This document shows positions 15,950 through 24,557 of a stretch of 64,000 nt of DNA, piece by piece (the first letter of the stretch is position 1; each line of letters begins with the position of its first letter). Both the position numbers and the translations under genes were made by a program. Under the pieces are notes generated by a model. That model was not told where the DNA came from, did not search any database, and saw only the letters and a list, made by a program, of their open reading frames with translations. The DNA is from Desulfonatronum lacustre DSM 10312 (GTDB lineage Bacteria > Desulfobacterota > Desulfovibrionia > Desulfovibrionales > Desulfonatronaceae): contig NZ_KI912608.1 in the NCBI RefSeq assembly GCF_000519265.1, positions 1,607,582 through 1,671,581 of the forward strand, written 5' to 3'.

Positions 15950-17677
15950 ATGACAAAATATCTCGACGGCCCCTTTGCCGCCACGTTCGGATACCTGATC
16001 CTGATCTGCTTCTGCCTGGTGCTGTTTCTTCCGGGCATGACCACCCTTCCCCCCTTTGACCGGGACGAGGCTCGTTTTGCCCAGGCTTCCCGGCAGATGT
16101 TGGAAGATGGGGACTACATCCGGATCAAGTTCCAGGACCAGGATCGCCACAAAAAACCCGTGGGCATCTACTGGCTCCAGGCCGCCTCTGCCCGGCTGAC
16201 CAATCCCGAGGCTCTCTGGCCCTACCGCCTGCCGTCCGTGCTGGGGGCCGTGCTGGCCGTGCTGCTGACCTTTTCCCTGGCCAGACGAGCAATGGACGTC
16301 CGCTTCGCTCTGGCCGCCGCGGCTCTGCTGACCTGCACCCTCCTGCTGGTCACCGAGGCCCATCTGGCCAAGACCGACGCCATGCTCCTGGCCTCCATCA
16401 CGGCCATGCAGGCGGCCCTGGCCCGCTGCTACATCCGCCCGGCGGACCGGCAGCCGGAGCCATGGCTCTGGCTGTTGTTCTGGGGCGGCATGGGCGGGTC
16501 CATCCTGCTCAAGGGGCCGGTGGGACCGATGATCTCCGGGCTGACCTTGCTCACTCTGTTCATCGCCGACCGCCGCGCCCCGGAAACCCTCAATCACGGG
16601 CGCTTTGCCTGGCTGCGCGGGCTGCGGCCCAAGGCCGGCCTGCTCCTGACCACGGTCATGGTTCTGCCCTGGCTCATCGCCGTCAGTCTGGCCACGGACG
16701 GCTCCTTCGTCTCCGACGCGGTCACCGGCGATCTGCTGCCCAAACTGATCTCCGGCCACGAATCCCACGGCGCTCCTCCGGGGATGTACCTGCTTTTGTT
16801 CACCCTGACCTTCTGGCCGGGATCGCTGCTGGCCTGGCCGGCCCTGGTCCAGACCTGGTCCTTGCGGAAAACGGACCGTCTGGTCCGTTTTCTCTGGGCC
16901 TGGATCGTCCCGTCCTGGATCGTTTTTGAGCTGGTGCCCACCAAACTGCCCCATTACGTCCTGCCCATGTACCCGGCCATCGCCCTGCTCATCGGCGTCT
17001 GGCTGGCCACGCTTTCTCACCGGGTGGCCCATCCCGGCGTCTCATCCACGACGGCAGGCTCTCCGAGCCGATTCGCGCCCTGGATTCCCAAGATCGGGGC
17101 CGGGCTGTGGCTGGCCATCGGGGTCGTGCTGGGCATCGGCTTTATCGTGGCCCCGATTTACCTGGACAAGGCCTTCTCCTGGTGGGGCGTTCTCGCGGCC
17201 CTGATCGTGCTGGCCATGACCGCCCTGGCCTGGCGCACCTATCGCGAGGGACACATGGTCCGGGTTTGCGGGATTCTCCTGCTGGGCGCGGTCCTGGTGT
17301 TTCCGGTCATTCTGGGCAAGGGCCTGCCCGAGCTGCGTGGATTCTGGGTCAGCCGGGCCGTGCTGCAAACCGTGGACTCCCTGCGCCAGGAGCATCCGGA
17401 CCTGAGCGGCCTCATCGCCTCGACGGGCTTTCAGGAACCCAGCATGGCCTTTCTCCTGGGCACCCCAACCCGGCTGGTCAACCACCTGGAAGCCGCCAAC
17501 CATCTCCTGGAGCATCCCGACGGCCTGGCGCTGGTCGAATCCCGCCAGGAGCAGCGCTTTCACGAAGCCGTGGGAAATCTCGGACTGGACGTGGAACGAC
17601 TGGCCATTATTCGCGGTTTCAACTATTCCAAGGGGCAGTGGGTGACCATCAGCTTTTACGCCATCGTCCGTCAGTAA
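15950..17677 (+). CDS. GT39/ArnT-like membrane glycosyltransferase
   Basis: A 575-residue polytopic protein with about 11-12 hydrophobic segments. The N-terminal periplasmic loop has FDRDEARFAQ (about 37-46), the catalytic Asp-Glu region of the PMT/ArnT family. HKKPVGIYWLQ and the conserved AKTDAM follow. These enzymes move a sugar from a polyprenyl-phosphate carrier to lipid A or protein at the periplasmic face. The gene follows the VTT gene by 12 bp. Its TAA stop lies inside the degenerate left end of MITE copy C (17674). The C-terminus looks complete, so the insertion appears to have landed at the gene end without truncation. Confidence 0.85.
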   Translation: MTKYLDGPFAATFGYLILICFCLVLFLPGMTTLPPFDRDEARFAQASRQMLEDGDYIRIKFQDQDRHKKPVGIYWLQAASARLTNPEALWPYRLPSVLGAVLAVLLTFSLARRAMDVRFALAAAALLTCTLLLVTEAHLAKTDAMLLASITAMQAALARCYIRPADRQPEPWLWLLFWGGMGGSILLKGPVGPMISGLTLLTLFIADRRAPETLNHGRFAWLRGLRPKAGLLLTTVMVLPWLIAVSLATDGSFVSDAVTGDLLPKLISGHESHGAPPGMYLLLFTLTFWPGSLLAWPALVQTWSLRKTDRLVRFLWAWIVPSWIVFELVPTKLPHYVLPMYPAIALLIGVWLATLSHRVAHPGVSSTTAGSPSRFAPWIPKIGAGLWLAIGVVLGIGFIVAPIYLDKAFSWWGVLAALIVLAMTALAWRTYREGHMVRVCGILLLGAVLVFPVILGKGLPELRGFWVSRAVLQTVDSLRQEHPDLSGLIASTGFQEPSMAFLLGTPTRLVNHLEAANHLLEHPDGLALVESRQEQRFHEAVGNLGLDVERLAIIRGFNYSKGQWVTISFYAIVRQ

Positions 17678-17852
17678 CCATCAGCACCGCAAAGATGGAT
17701 TGATTTTTTTCAGGGTCGGAGTCGAAATCGGGATCGGGATCGGGATCGAAAATGCTGGGATACATTCAAAATTTTTCATGTTCCGATTCCGATATCGATA
17801 CCGACCCCGATTGCCGGGGCAAGAGCGGACACACAGCGTGCTGAGTAGATAC
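17674..17852 (-). mobile_element. MITE-like element, copy C (reverse orientation, degenerate)
   Basis: The right end TGCTGAGTAGATAC (17839-17852) is the reverse complement of the left ends of copies A and B, and the next ~70 bp inward match their left arm in reverse. At the other end GTAACCATCAGCA (17674-17686) looks like a one-base-deleted terminal repeat. The interior has inverted iterated-hexamer arms. The flanking 8-mers (GTCCGTCA and CAAATTTG) do not match, so no target duplication is preserved. It fills the gap between the GT39 and siroheme genes, and its GTAA end overlaps the GT39 stop codon. Confidence 0.7.
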
Positions 17853-17874
17853 CAAATTTGAATGTAAAACACCC

Positions 17875-18552
17875 ATGCGCTACTATCCCATTCTTCTCGA
17901 TCTGCACGACAAGTACTGCCTGGTGGTCGGCGTGGGCCAGGTGGGGACCCGCAAGGTCCGCACGCTCCTGTCCTGTGCTCCGGGGCGACTGCGGGTCGTG
18001 GATACCCGCGAACCGGAGCCCTGCTGGCAGGAACTCATCGAGCAGGGCTTGGTGGAGTACCATGTCCGCACGTTTCTTCCCGAGGACCTGGATGGCTGCT
18101 TCCTGGTCATCGCCAGCACCAGCGACGAGACATTGAACTGGCAAATCAGCAGGATGTGCGCCGAGCGGGGAATCCTTTGCAACATCGTGGACCAGCCCGA
18201 GAAATGCAGCTTTATTCTTCCAGCCATGCACTCCCAGGGCGACCTGACCATCGCCGTGTCCACGTCCGGCTCCAGCCCGGCCCTGGCCAAGAAAATCCGC
18301 CAGGACCTCGGCGCCTGCTTCGGCCCGGAGTACGCCCGGTTCCTGGCGATAATGCGCCGCCTGCGCCCGCTGGTCCTGGAACTGAACCTGCCCACGTCGG
18401 ACAATACCGCCCTGTTCCGGGCCTTGACCCAATCCAGACTGCTGGAAGCCGTGCAGTCGGGAGACGACGCCCGAATCCTGGAGGAACTACGGCGTCATCT
18501 CCCGGAAAGCCTGCATCCCCGCTTGGAGGACGTGATCGGTGAACCTGACTGA
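17875..18552 (+). CDS. Precorrin-2 dehydrogenase / sirohydrochlorin ferrochelatase (CysG N-domain, Met8-like)
   Basis: A 225-residue protein starting with a Rossmann nucleotide-binding segment VVGVGQVGTRKV (about 18-29). SGSSPALAKKIRQDL (about 125-139) is the typical Met8/CysG dimerisation signature. It oxidises precorrin-2 with NAD and may insert iron to give siroheme, the cofactor of sulfite reductase. In sulfate reducers siroheme is also the precursor of heme by the alternative pathway. The downstream ccsA-like gene starts inside its last codons (18539), and hemA follows, so the three genes form a tetrapyrrole/cytochrome operon. Confidence 0.92.
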   Translation: MRYYPILLDLHDKYCLVVGVGQVGTRKVRTLLSCAPGRLRVVDTREPEPCWQELIEQGLVEYHVRTFLPEDLDGCFLVIASTSDETLNWQISRMCAERGILCNIVDQPEKCSFILPAMHSQGDLTIAVSTSGSSPALAKKIRQDLGACFGPEYARFLAIMRRLRPLVLELNLPTSDNTALFRALTQSRLLEAVQSGDDARILEELRRHLPESLHPRLEDVIGEPD

Positions 18553-19366
18553 AACCCTGGAACTCGCCGTTCTGGCGCTCTATTTTCTCGGGGCCGTACT
18601 GCATATTCTCGCGGTGCTGATCCGCGGTCCCCTTCTCCGTTCCGGCGGACAATTCGCGACCCTGCTCGGCTTCGGCCTGCACACCGTGGATGTCGGGCTG
18701 TATATGGCCCGTTACGGTTCGGAGGCCCTGGGTCACGGTCCGTTTTACTTCAGCCTGATGGCCTGGACCCTGATCATCGTCTCCCTGGTCCTGAACTGGC
18801 GGCTGCGCATGCACTTTCTGGCCCTGACCTCCCTGCCCCTGGCCCTGATCGTCTACTCCTTCGCCACGACCCTGCCCAGCATGGAGGTCATCCTGCCGGA
18901 AAGCTTCATGGGGCTGTGGTTCGGGCTGCATATCGGCACCCTGTTCCTGAGCATCTGCCTGCTGGCCATGGCCGCCAGCGCCGGAGCGGTCTATCTGTTC
19001 CTGGAAAACAAGATCAAGGGCAAGACCAAAATCACCGGCCTGAGCAAAGACCTGCCCTCCCTGTCCCTGTTCGATCAGGTCAATGCCTGGGCCGTGAATC
19101 TCGGGTTTCCGTTGTTCACCGTGGGCCTGCTTTCCGGGTTCCTCTGGGCGCACTTCACCTGGGAGCGCTTCTTCTCCTGGGATCCCAAGGAGGTCGCGGC
19201 CATTATCGTCTGGCTGCTCTTCGCCTTTCTCTTTCACCAGCGCCTGGTCAACGGCTGGCGCGGACGCAAACCGGCCAAGCTGGCCATCTGGATCTTTGCC
19301 CTGTCCCTGATCTCCATGCTGGGAATCAACTTTTTCCTCGAGACCCACCACAGCTTTCAACCCTAA
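18539..19366 (+). CDS. CcsA/HemX-type cytochrome c assembly membrane protein
   Basis: A 275-residue protein with about eight transmembrane segments from a GTG start that overlaps the siroheme gene. The segment FFSWDPKEVAAIIVWLLF (about 216-233) is the heme-handling WD-type motif of the CcsA/CcmC/HemX superfamily, and a conserved His lies in the last segments (ETHHSF). HemX proteins sit beside hemA in many bacteria and affect glutamyl-tRNA reductase levels, while CcsA moves heme for cytochrome c maturation. With hemA directly downstream, HemX is the closer match by context. Confidence 0.85.
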   Translation: MNLTETLELAVLALYFLGAVLHILAVLIRGPLLRSGGQFATLLGFGLHTVDVGLYMARYGSEALGHGPFYFSLMAWTLIIVSLVLNWRLRMHFLALTSLPLALIVYSFATTLPSMEVILPESFMGLWFGLHIGTLFLSICLLAMAASAGAVYLFLENKIKGKTKITGLSKDLPSLSLFDQVNAWAVNLGFPLFTVGLLSGFLWAHFTWERFFSWDPKEVAAIIVWLLFAFLFHQRLVNGWRGRKPAKLAIWIFALSLISMLGINFFLETHHSFQP

Positions 19367-19369
19367 GTC

Positions 19370-20704
19370 ATGAACCAATCCATCTGTCTGCTCGGACTCA
19401 ACCACCGCACCGCACCGGTCGAGGTCCGGGAACGCTATGCCCTGCCTAACGTCGACCCGAAGGACCAGGGGCTGATCTCCGTCGAGTCCGGCGTGAAAGA
19501 GGCCATGATCCTTTCCACCTGTAATCGGGTGGAACTCGTGACCGTCGGCCGTGAGGACAAGGACACAGTACGGGAGATCCTGCGCTTTTGGGCCAACTGT
19601 TGCGGGGGCGACGTCCATGAATTGCAGGACCACACCTACACCCACCGCAATCTGGACGCGGTGACCCACCTGTTTTCCGTGGCCTCCAGCCTGGATTCCA
19701 TGGTCTTGGGCGAACCCCAAATTCTCGGTCAACTCAAACAGGCCTACCGGAACAGCGTCAAACAGGGAGCCTCCGGAGTGATCCTGAACCGACTCCTGCA
19801 CAAATCCTTTTCCGTGGCCAAACGGGTGCGCACGGAGACGAAAGTCGCCTCCAACGCCGTGTCCATCAGTTTCGCCGCCGTGGAACTGGCCAAACGCATC
19901 TTCGGCGACCTCGCCAACCAGACCGCCATGCTCGTGGGGGCCGGAGAGATGGCCGAACTGGCCGCCACCCACCTGCTCTCCGCCGGGGTCAAACGGATGC
20001 TCATCGCCAACCGCACCCACGCCCGGGGCTGTGAACTGGCCTCCCGCATCCAGGGGGAGGCCGTGCTCTTCGCCGAGCTGTTCGAGCGCATGGCCGAGGC
20101 GGACATCGTCATCAGCTCCACCGGCGCGACCCAGACGGTCATCCAGCGCCGCGACGTCCAATCCATCATGAAACGCCGCCGCAACCGGCCGATGTTCTTC
20201 ATCGATATCGCGGTGCCCCGGGACATCGACCCGGACGTGAACAACCTGGACAACATCTACCTCTACGACATCGACGACCTGAAGGAAGTGGTGGAGGAGA
20301 ACCTGAGCCAGCGCAAAACCGAAGCGGCCAAGGCCATGGTCATCGTCCAGGAGGAGACGGAAAAGTTCGCCTGCTGGCTGCGCTCCCTGGGCCTGAAGCC
20401 GACCATTCTGGACCTGCTGGCCGGCGGCGAGCGGATCGCCCGCAAGGAACTCAAAAAAACCCTGCGCCGCCTGGGACCGAAAGCCGACGACCCGGACGTG
20501 AGCCAGGCCCTGGAGACCCTGGTGCTCTCCCTGGCCCACAAGCTGTATCACCAGCCGTTGGACTTCCTAAAACGCCGCGCCCAGGAAGAGGACGCCGGAA
20601 CCCGGTACATCGACGTCACCCGCCGGATGTTCAACCTGGACAACGAACTTCCCACGCCGGACGCCCATCCGGATCGACGCAAACCCAAACCAAGCGAGGA
20701 CTGA
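19370..20704 (+). CDS. hemA: Glutamyl-tRNA reductase
   Basis: A 444-residue enzyme of normal length. It begins SICLLGLNHRTAPVEVRE, with the catalytic cysteine Cys51 in LSTCNRVEL. SLDSMVLGEPQILGQ and the NADPH-binding VGAGEMAELAATHL follow, and the C-terminal dimerisation domain is present. It reduces glutamyl-tRNA to glutamate-1-semialdehyde, the first step of C5 tetrapyrrole synthesis. It is third in the operon after the siroheme and CcsA/HemX genes. The last 30 residues are charged and proline-rich (PTPDAHPDRRKPKP). Confidence 0.97.
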   Translation: MNQSICLLGLNHRTAPVEVRERYALPNVDPKDQGLISVESGVKEAMILSTCNRVELVTVGREDKDTVREILRFWANCCGGDVHELQDHTYTHRNLDAVTHLFSVASSLDSMVLGEPQILGQLKQAYRNSVKQGASGVILNRLLHKSFSVAKRVRTETKVASNAVSISFAAVELAKRIFGDLANQTAMLVGAGEMAELAATHLLSAGVKRMLIANRTHARGCELASRIQGEAVLFAELFERMAEADIVISSTGATQTVIQRRDVQSIMKRRRNRPMFFIDIAVPRDIDPDVNNLDNIYLYDIDDLKEVVEENLSQRKTEAAKAMVIVQEETEKFACWLRSLGLKPTILDLLAGGERIARKELKKTLRRLGPKADDPDVSQALETLVLSLAHKLYHQPLDFLKRRAQEEDAGTRYIDVTRRMFNLDNELPTPDAHPDRRKPKPSED

Positions 20705-20744
20705 ATCGGCGAGCCTCGCTGAAAGCACCCCACGGAGAATACCA

Positions 20745-21080
20745 TTGCGCGCCTACCTGATAGACGAACTCAACTCCACGGACATGCAGCGTCTTTTGTC
20801 TTGCCTTGAGACCAAAACTGTGAAGGCTTCGCTGGAGGATATGTACTGGCTGGAAATCCCGAAAAACCTGCTTTCCACGGAACAGCGCGAACACGCGGCC
20901 CAGTGCGGTCCGTTCGTCTGCTCCCTGGAAACCGGCCCGAATTGGCTGAAAGTGGAACTGCTGACCCGAGGCCGGGGCAAGCTGCGCTGCTCCTGTATCG
21001 CCTACGCGGGCCGGGAACAACGGGATTGGATCCTGGACCAAATCGACGCCATGCTGACCGAACTGGACATTCCGGTTTAG
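20745..21080 (+). CDS. Small conserved hypothetical protein between hemA and tilS
   Basis: A 111-residue soluble protein starting at a TTG with GGAGAA upstream (about 20733). It has no signal peptide or membrane segment. Three cysteines (LSCLET, AAQCGPFVCSLE) and RGKLRCSCIAYAG near residue 80 stand out; the CxC may be structural or metal-binding. Acidic and aliphatic residues dominate the C-terminal helix. I do not recognise the family. Its position between hemA and tilS and its codon use suggest it is real and co-transcribed. Confidence 0.7.
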   Translation: MRAYLIDELNSTDMQRLLSCLETKTVKASLEDMYWLEIPKNLLSTEQREHAAQCGPFVCSLETGPNWLKVELLTRGRGKLRCSCIAYAGREQRDWILDQIDAMLTELDIPV

Positions 21081-21124
21081 GGGCTTTCAAAAAAGCGCAA
21101 CCGTACGATTTCTTCAGATACAGC

Positions 21125-22186
21125 ATGCCCTCTTCCGCTCCGCCCACCACCATCCAGGACCTGCCCCCCATCTGGGCGCGGTTCTGTCTGGGCATCGAGC
21201 GATTTCTCCTCCACGACCTCGGCCTTCCCTTCCGCCAACGCCGCCTGTTGCTGGCCTGCTCCGCCGGGAGCGACTCAACGGCCCTGCTGTTGATCCTGCA
21301 TTGCCTGGCCCCTCGCCTGGGAATCACGATCAGCGTCGCCCACCTGGACCATGGGCTGCGCCAGGAATCCGTCCAGGAGGCGAGCCATGTCGCGGAGCTC
21401 TGCCGACGTCTCGGGGTCCAGGCCACGATAGGGCACAGCAATGTTGCCCGGTACGCCCGGATGAGCGGAACCGGCCTGGAGGAAGCCGGACGCACCCTGC
21501 GCTATCGCTTTCTCTTCGGGGTACGGCGGCAACTCAACGCTGACATGCTGCTCACCGCCCACCATGCCGACGACCTGGCCGAGGACGTGCTGATGCGCTT
21601 GATCCGCGGAACGGGATGGCCGGGACTGGCCGGAATGCCGTGCTGGGACCCGACACGCCTGCTCTTGCGCCCCCTGCTTCACACCCCCAAGCAGGATCTC
21701 CGGAATTTTTTGAGCGATATCGAAGTGTCTTGGTCCGAAGACGCCAGCAACGCGGATCCAAACCACGCCCGCAACCGCGTTCGTAAGGATGTAATGCCCC
21801 TGCTGATCCGGGAGAACCCTCGATTTCTGGCCGGCATTATCCGCCTGCACCGGCAAGGTGAGCTGGACAACGACCTCTTTGCGTCGCTGATCACGCCTCT
21901 GGTCCAACAGGTTGAGAAATCCGGACACTTCCTGGAATCCACTCTTTTGCACACCCTGCATCCAGGACTGCGACTGCGCCTCTACAAAGCCGTCATCGAC
22001 GACCTCGGGCCAGGCCAAGCCCTGCACGACTCCCTTTTGCGCCTGGACCAAGCCTGGAAAAATCGCCGAAAAGAAGCAACCCTCCAATTCCCGGGCGGCA
22101 AATCCGCCATGATCAATTCAGCGGGTATCCGTTTCGCCACGTCACGCACCTTCACGTCACGGGAGACTTCCACCTCATGCGACTGA
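21125..22186 (+). CDS. tilS: tRNA(Ile)-lysidine synthase
   Basis: A 353-residue PP-loop ATPase with CSAGSDSTALL (about 45-55), the SGGxDS motif with Ala in the second position. AHLDHGLR, EEAGRTLRYRF, LLTAHHADDLAEDVLMRLIRGTG and the DASNADPNHARNRVR segment complete the N-terminal catalytic domain. It ligates lysine to C34 of the CAU-anticodon tRNA-Ile so that it reads AUA. A likely substrate tRNA is encoded at 39553-39628. The C-terminal domain is short compared with E. coli TilS. The next gene starts within its last codons (22177). Confidence 0.93.
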   Translation: MPSSAPPTTIQDLPPIWARFCLGIERFLLHDLGLPFRQRRLLLACSAGSDSTALLLILHCLAPRLGITISVAHLDHGLRQESVQEASHVAELCRRLGVQATIGHSNVARYARMSGTGLEEAGRTLRYRFLFGVRRQLNADMLLTAHHADDLAEDVLMRLIRGTGWPGLAGMPCWDPTRLLLRPLLHTPKQDLRNFLSDIEVSWSEDASNADPNHARNRVRKDVMPLLIRENPRFLAGIIRLHRQGELDNDLFASLITPLVQQVEKSGHFLESTLLHTLHPGLRLRLYKAVIDDLGPGQALHDSLLRLDQAWKNRRKEATLQFPGGKSAMINSAGIRFATSRTFTSRETSTSCD

Positions 22187-23649
22187 GCGTCAAACTCTTC
22201 CTCGGCATCCTGTTCATCGCCGTCATGGCTTCCGGCGCCACGGGCTCCTACTTCTACTACCAGGCCAGGGCCGCCATGCTGGATTCCATCCGCGACCAAC
22301 TCAAGGCCACGGCCAAAATTTCCGCCATGCTCGTGGATGGCGACATTTTGCGGGAGCTGACCGAACCGGACCAGACGACCTCGCCGGAGTACCTGGAAAT
22401 CCAGGAATTAATGGGCATCATTGCCCAGACCAGCCAGGAATACCTTTTCGCCTATACCATGCGCCTGGAGAACGGTCAGGTGCGATTCATCGTGGATTCA
22501 CCGGCCCATGACGACGACGGCGACGGAATCATCAGCGAGGATGAACTTCCGGAACCCATCGGGACCTTGTATCCCGATCCGCCAATGGAGTTGTTGCAGG
22601 GATTTGTACGGCCTTCCAGCGATGAACGTCCGCATTACGATCAATGGGGCGCGTCCATGTCCGGTTACGCCCCGATTCACGACTCCGCCGGACGGCCCGT
22701 GGCCCTGATCGGCATCGACATGACCGTGGCAACCGTGGAAGGAAAATTGGCGGCCATCCGCCAAGCCGGTTTGATTTCACTCTTCATCGCTTTGGTTGTG
22801 GCCATGGGCATGAGTTGGTACTTCAGTCGCAGCATTTTTCGTCCGTTGGGCAAGCTGCAACAGGCTTTGGGCAAAGTCGGCGAAGGTGACTATTCCCAAC
22901 GCCTGGAGGAGTCGGGGCCGAGAGAAATCGTCGCTTCAGCGCGGAGCTACAATGCCATGGTCACGGAATTGCGCGAAAAGGCTCTGATGAAAAACAGCCT
23001 GGGTAAAATTCTCGGGACCGAGGCGATGGATCACCTGCTGAAAAACCGCCTTGAACTGGGCGGCGAAATGCACAACGCCACGCTGTTGGTATGCGACCTG
23101 CGCGGTTTTTCCCGGCTGTGTCAGAAACTGCCTCCCAAATTGCTGGTGGGTCTTCTCAACGACTACCTCACGGCCATGGTCGAGGTGATTCAGCGTCACG
23201 GCGGCATTGTGGACAAGTTCGTCGGGGACATGGTCCTGGCGGTTTTCGGACATCCCGTTCCTCTGGAACAGGAACAGCGCGTGGCCCTGAGCGCGGCCAA
23301 AGCCATGGTCGCCCGGTGCGACGAGTTGAACGAGCAATTGCGGCTGGGTCCGGAACTGCGCCTGCGAAACTCCATCGGCCTGCATTCCGGCCCGGTTCTG
23401 GCCGGGAACATCGGCAGCCCGGAGCGCATGGAATACACGGTCATGGGCCATGCCGTGAACGTGGCCAGCAGGATCGAGCGTCTGACCAGGCCCCTGGACG
23501 TCCGGATCGCCGCGAGCGCTGACTTCACGCTCAACCATGACAAAGGCCATGGACTGACTTCGGTCGGGACGCGGCCGTTACCGGGGATGGACGAGGAGTT
23601 GGAAATTTACGTCCTCCAAGGTGGAGACGAGGAGACAAGGTCCGTGTGA
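22177..23649 (+). CDS. Receptor-type adenylate/guanylate cyclase with HAMP domain and periplasmic EF-hand loop
   Basis: A 490-residue membrane protein. It has TM1 (about 6-27), a periplasmic sensor (28-200), TM2 (about 203-222), HAMP (about 223-276) and a class III nucleotide cyclase domain (about 300-480). In the cyclase, both metal Asp residues are present (LLVCDLRGFS and VGDMVLAVFG), as are the purine-site Lys in VDKFVGD and the Asn/Arg of AVNVASRIER, so it should be active. Residues 112-123 (DDDGDGIISEDE) are a canonical EF-hand loop in the sensor, suggesting calcium binding outside the cell membrane. The gene overlaps tilS and ends at the terminator at 23678. Confidence 0.9.
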   Translation: MRLSVKLFLGILFIAVMASGATGSYFYYQARAAMLDSIRDQLKATAKISAMLVDGDILRELTEPDQTTSPEYLEIQELMGIIAQTSQEYLFAYTMRLENGQVRFIVDSPAHDDDGDGIISEDELPEPIGTLYPDPPMELLQGFVRPSSDERPHYDQWGASMSGYAPIHDSAGRPVALIGIDMTVATVEGKLAAIRQAGLISLFIALVVAMGMSWYFSRSIFRPLGKLQQALGKVGEGDYSQRLEESGPREIVASARSYNAMVTELREKALMKNSLGKILGTEAMDHLLKNRLELGGEMHNATLLVCDLRGFSRLCQKLPPKLLVGLLNDYLTAMVEVIQRHGGIVDKFVGDMVLAVFGHPVPLEQEQRVALSAAKAMVARCDELNEQLRLGPELRLRNSIGLHSGPVLAGNIGSPERMEYTVMGHAVNVASRIERLTRPLDVRIAASADFTLNHDKGHGLTSVGTRPLPGMDEELEIYVLQGGDEETRSV

Positions 23650-23677
23650 AGACCAGCCGTCAAGAGCGATAGGAAAA

Positions 23678-23720
23678 AAAGCGCCGGCTCTCATGATGAC
23701 ATGAGAGCCGGCGCTTTCTT
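23678..23720. terminator. Bidirectional rho-independent terminator
   Basis: AAAGCGCCGGCTCTCATG (23678-23695) and its perfect complement (23700-23717) form an 18-bp stem with a 4-nt loop. An A-run lies on the left and a T-rich tail on the right. It separates the convergent cyclase and TPR genes and can serve both. Confidence 0.92.
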
Positions 23721-23751
23721 ATGATCGCGGATGTGGGCGCGTTCCGGAAAT

Positions 23752-24351
23752 TCAGCCCGTTGGCTGCTCGCTCTCAGGAACACCGGGAGTCATGTTCGCC
23801 AACTCGTCCCGGATGCGCTCCATCAGCTCGACATCATCCGGTTCCAGTTCCAGGACCCGCTCAAAATGTACCCGGGCCAGCTCCGGTTCTTCCAGATAAT
23901 GCTTGTAAAGCATGCCCAGATTGAAGTGCGCCCGATGATTATCGGGCTTGATTTCCACGATCCGTTCGAACTGCTCGGCGGATTCGACGTACTGCTCCAT
24001 ATTGTAGTGGGCCACGCCCAAACCGTTCAAGGCCCTGTCCAGGGACGGATCCAGGGCGATGGAGCGTTTCCAGAAAACCGCCGCCCGTTCCCAGGACCCC
24101 ATGCGCATGAACTGGTCGCCAAGGGCCATCAACGTGGGCAAATGATTCGGCTCACTATCCAAACGGGCCATCAGTTCGGATACCTCGTTCATGGCCATGG
24201 ACGTTTCCGATGGCCTGGCCTGCATGGTCAAACCCGGATTCTGCAGGCGGTAGATGATCGATCCGACAAAAATCAAAACCAGACCAAGGGCGATGACCGC
24301 CACGACCAGACGGCGTCCCTGATCATGCGGACCGAGTGTCGTGCTGCTCAT
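23752..24351 (-). CDS. Membrane-anchored TPR protein (CcmI/NrfG-like)
   Basis: A 199-residue protein with one N-terminal transmembrane helix (about 14-35) and a periplasmic region of three to four tetratricopeptide repeats (about 60-185), with motifs such as ALNGLGVAHYNMEQYVESAE and AHFNLGMLYKHY. TPR proteins of this type, encoded after ccmD, present apocytochrome to the heme ligation machinery (CcmI/CycH/NrfG role). The gene overlaps the CcmD-like gene by 29 bp. No other ccm gene is in the window, so the pair is separated from the usual cluster or the rest lies elsewhere. Confidence 0.8.
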   Translation of the reverse strand: MSSTTLGPHDQGRRLVVAVIALGLVLIFVGSIIYRLQNPGLTMQARPSETSMAMNEVSELMARLDSEPNHLPTLMALGDQFMRMGSWERAAVFWKRSIALDPSLDRALNGLGVAHYNMEQYVESAEQFERIVEIKPDNHRAHFNLGMLYKHYLEEPELARVHFERVLELEPDDVELMERIRDELANMTPGVPESEQPTG

Positions 24352-24481
24352 TATCCAGAGCCTCCAAATGTTGTAATCGTTGCTCCATCATGGCCTGGCG
24401 ACGGGCTAGAAAAAAAATGTAGCCCCCCAGGCCGATCCAGACCGCCGCGTTGGCGGCCAACAAATATTGTGCCGTATCCAT
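24323..24481 (-). CDS. ccmD: CcmD-family small membrane protein
   Basis: A 52-residue protein starting MDTAQYLLAANAAVW with a single transmembrane helix (about 9-28), then a positively charged, helical tail (ARRQAMMEQRLQHLEAL). This size and pattern fit CcmD, which helps release holo-CcmE from the CcmABC heme transporter. The ATG at 24481 is chosen because upstream residues are unlike the family; an ATG five codons earlier is possible. It overlaps the TPR gene, but no ccmABC or ccmE precedes it: two terminators and the ech operon lie there instead. Confidence 0.72.
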   Translation of the reverse strand: MDTAQYLLAANAAVWIGLGGYIFFLARRQAMMEQRLQHLEALDNEQHDTRSA

Positions 24482-24557
24482 GAGATTGCCCTTCATCCCG
24501 GAAAGAGAGGTGGGTAAAAAAAATACTCTATGCATTTCCAGCGGATTCGTAAAGAAA

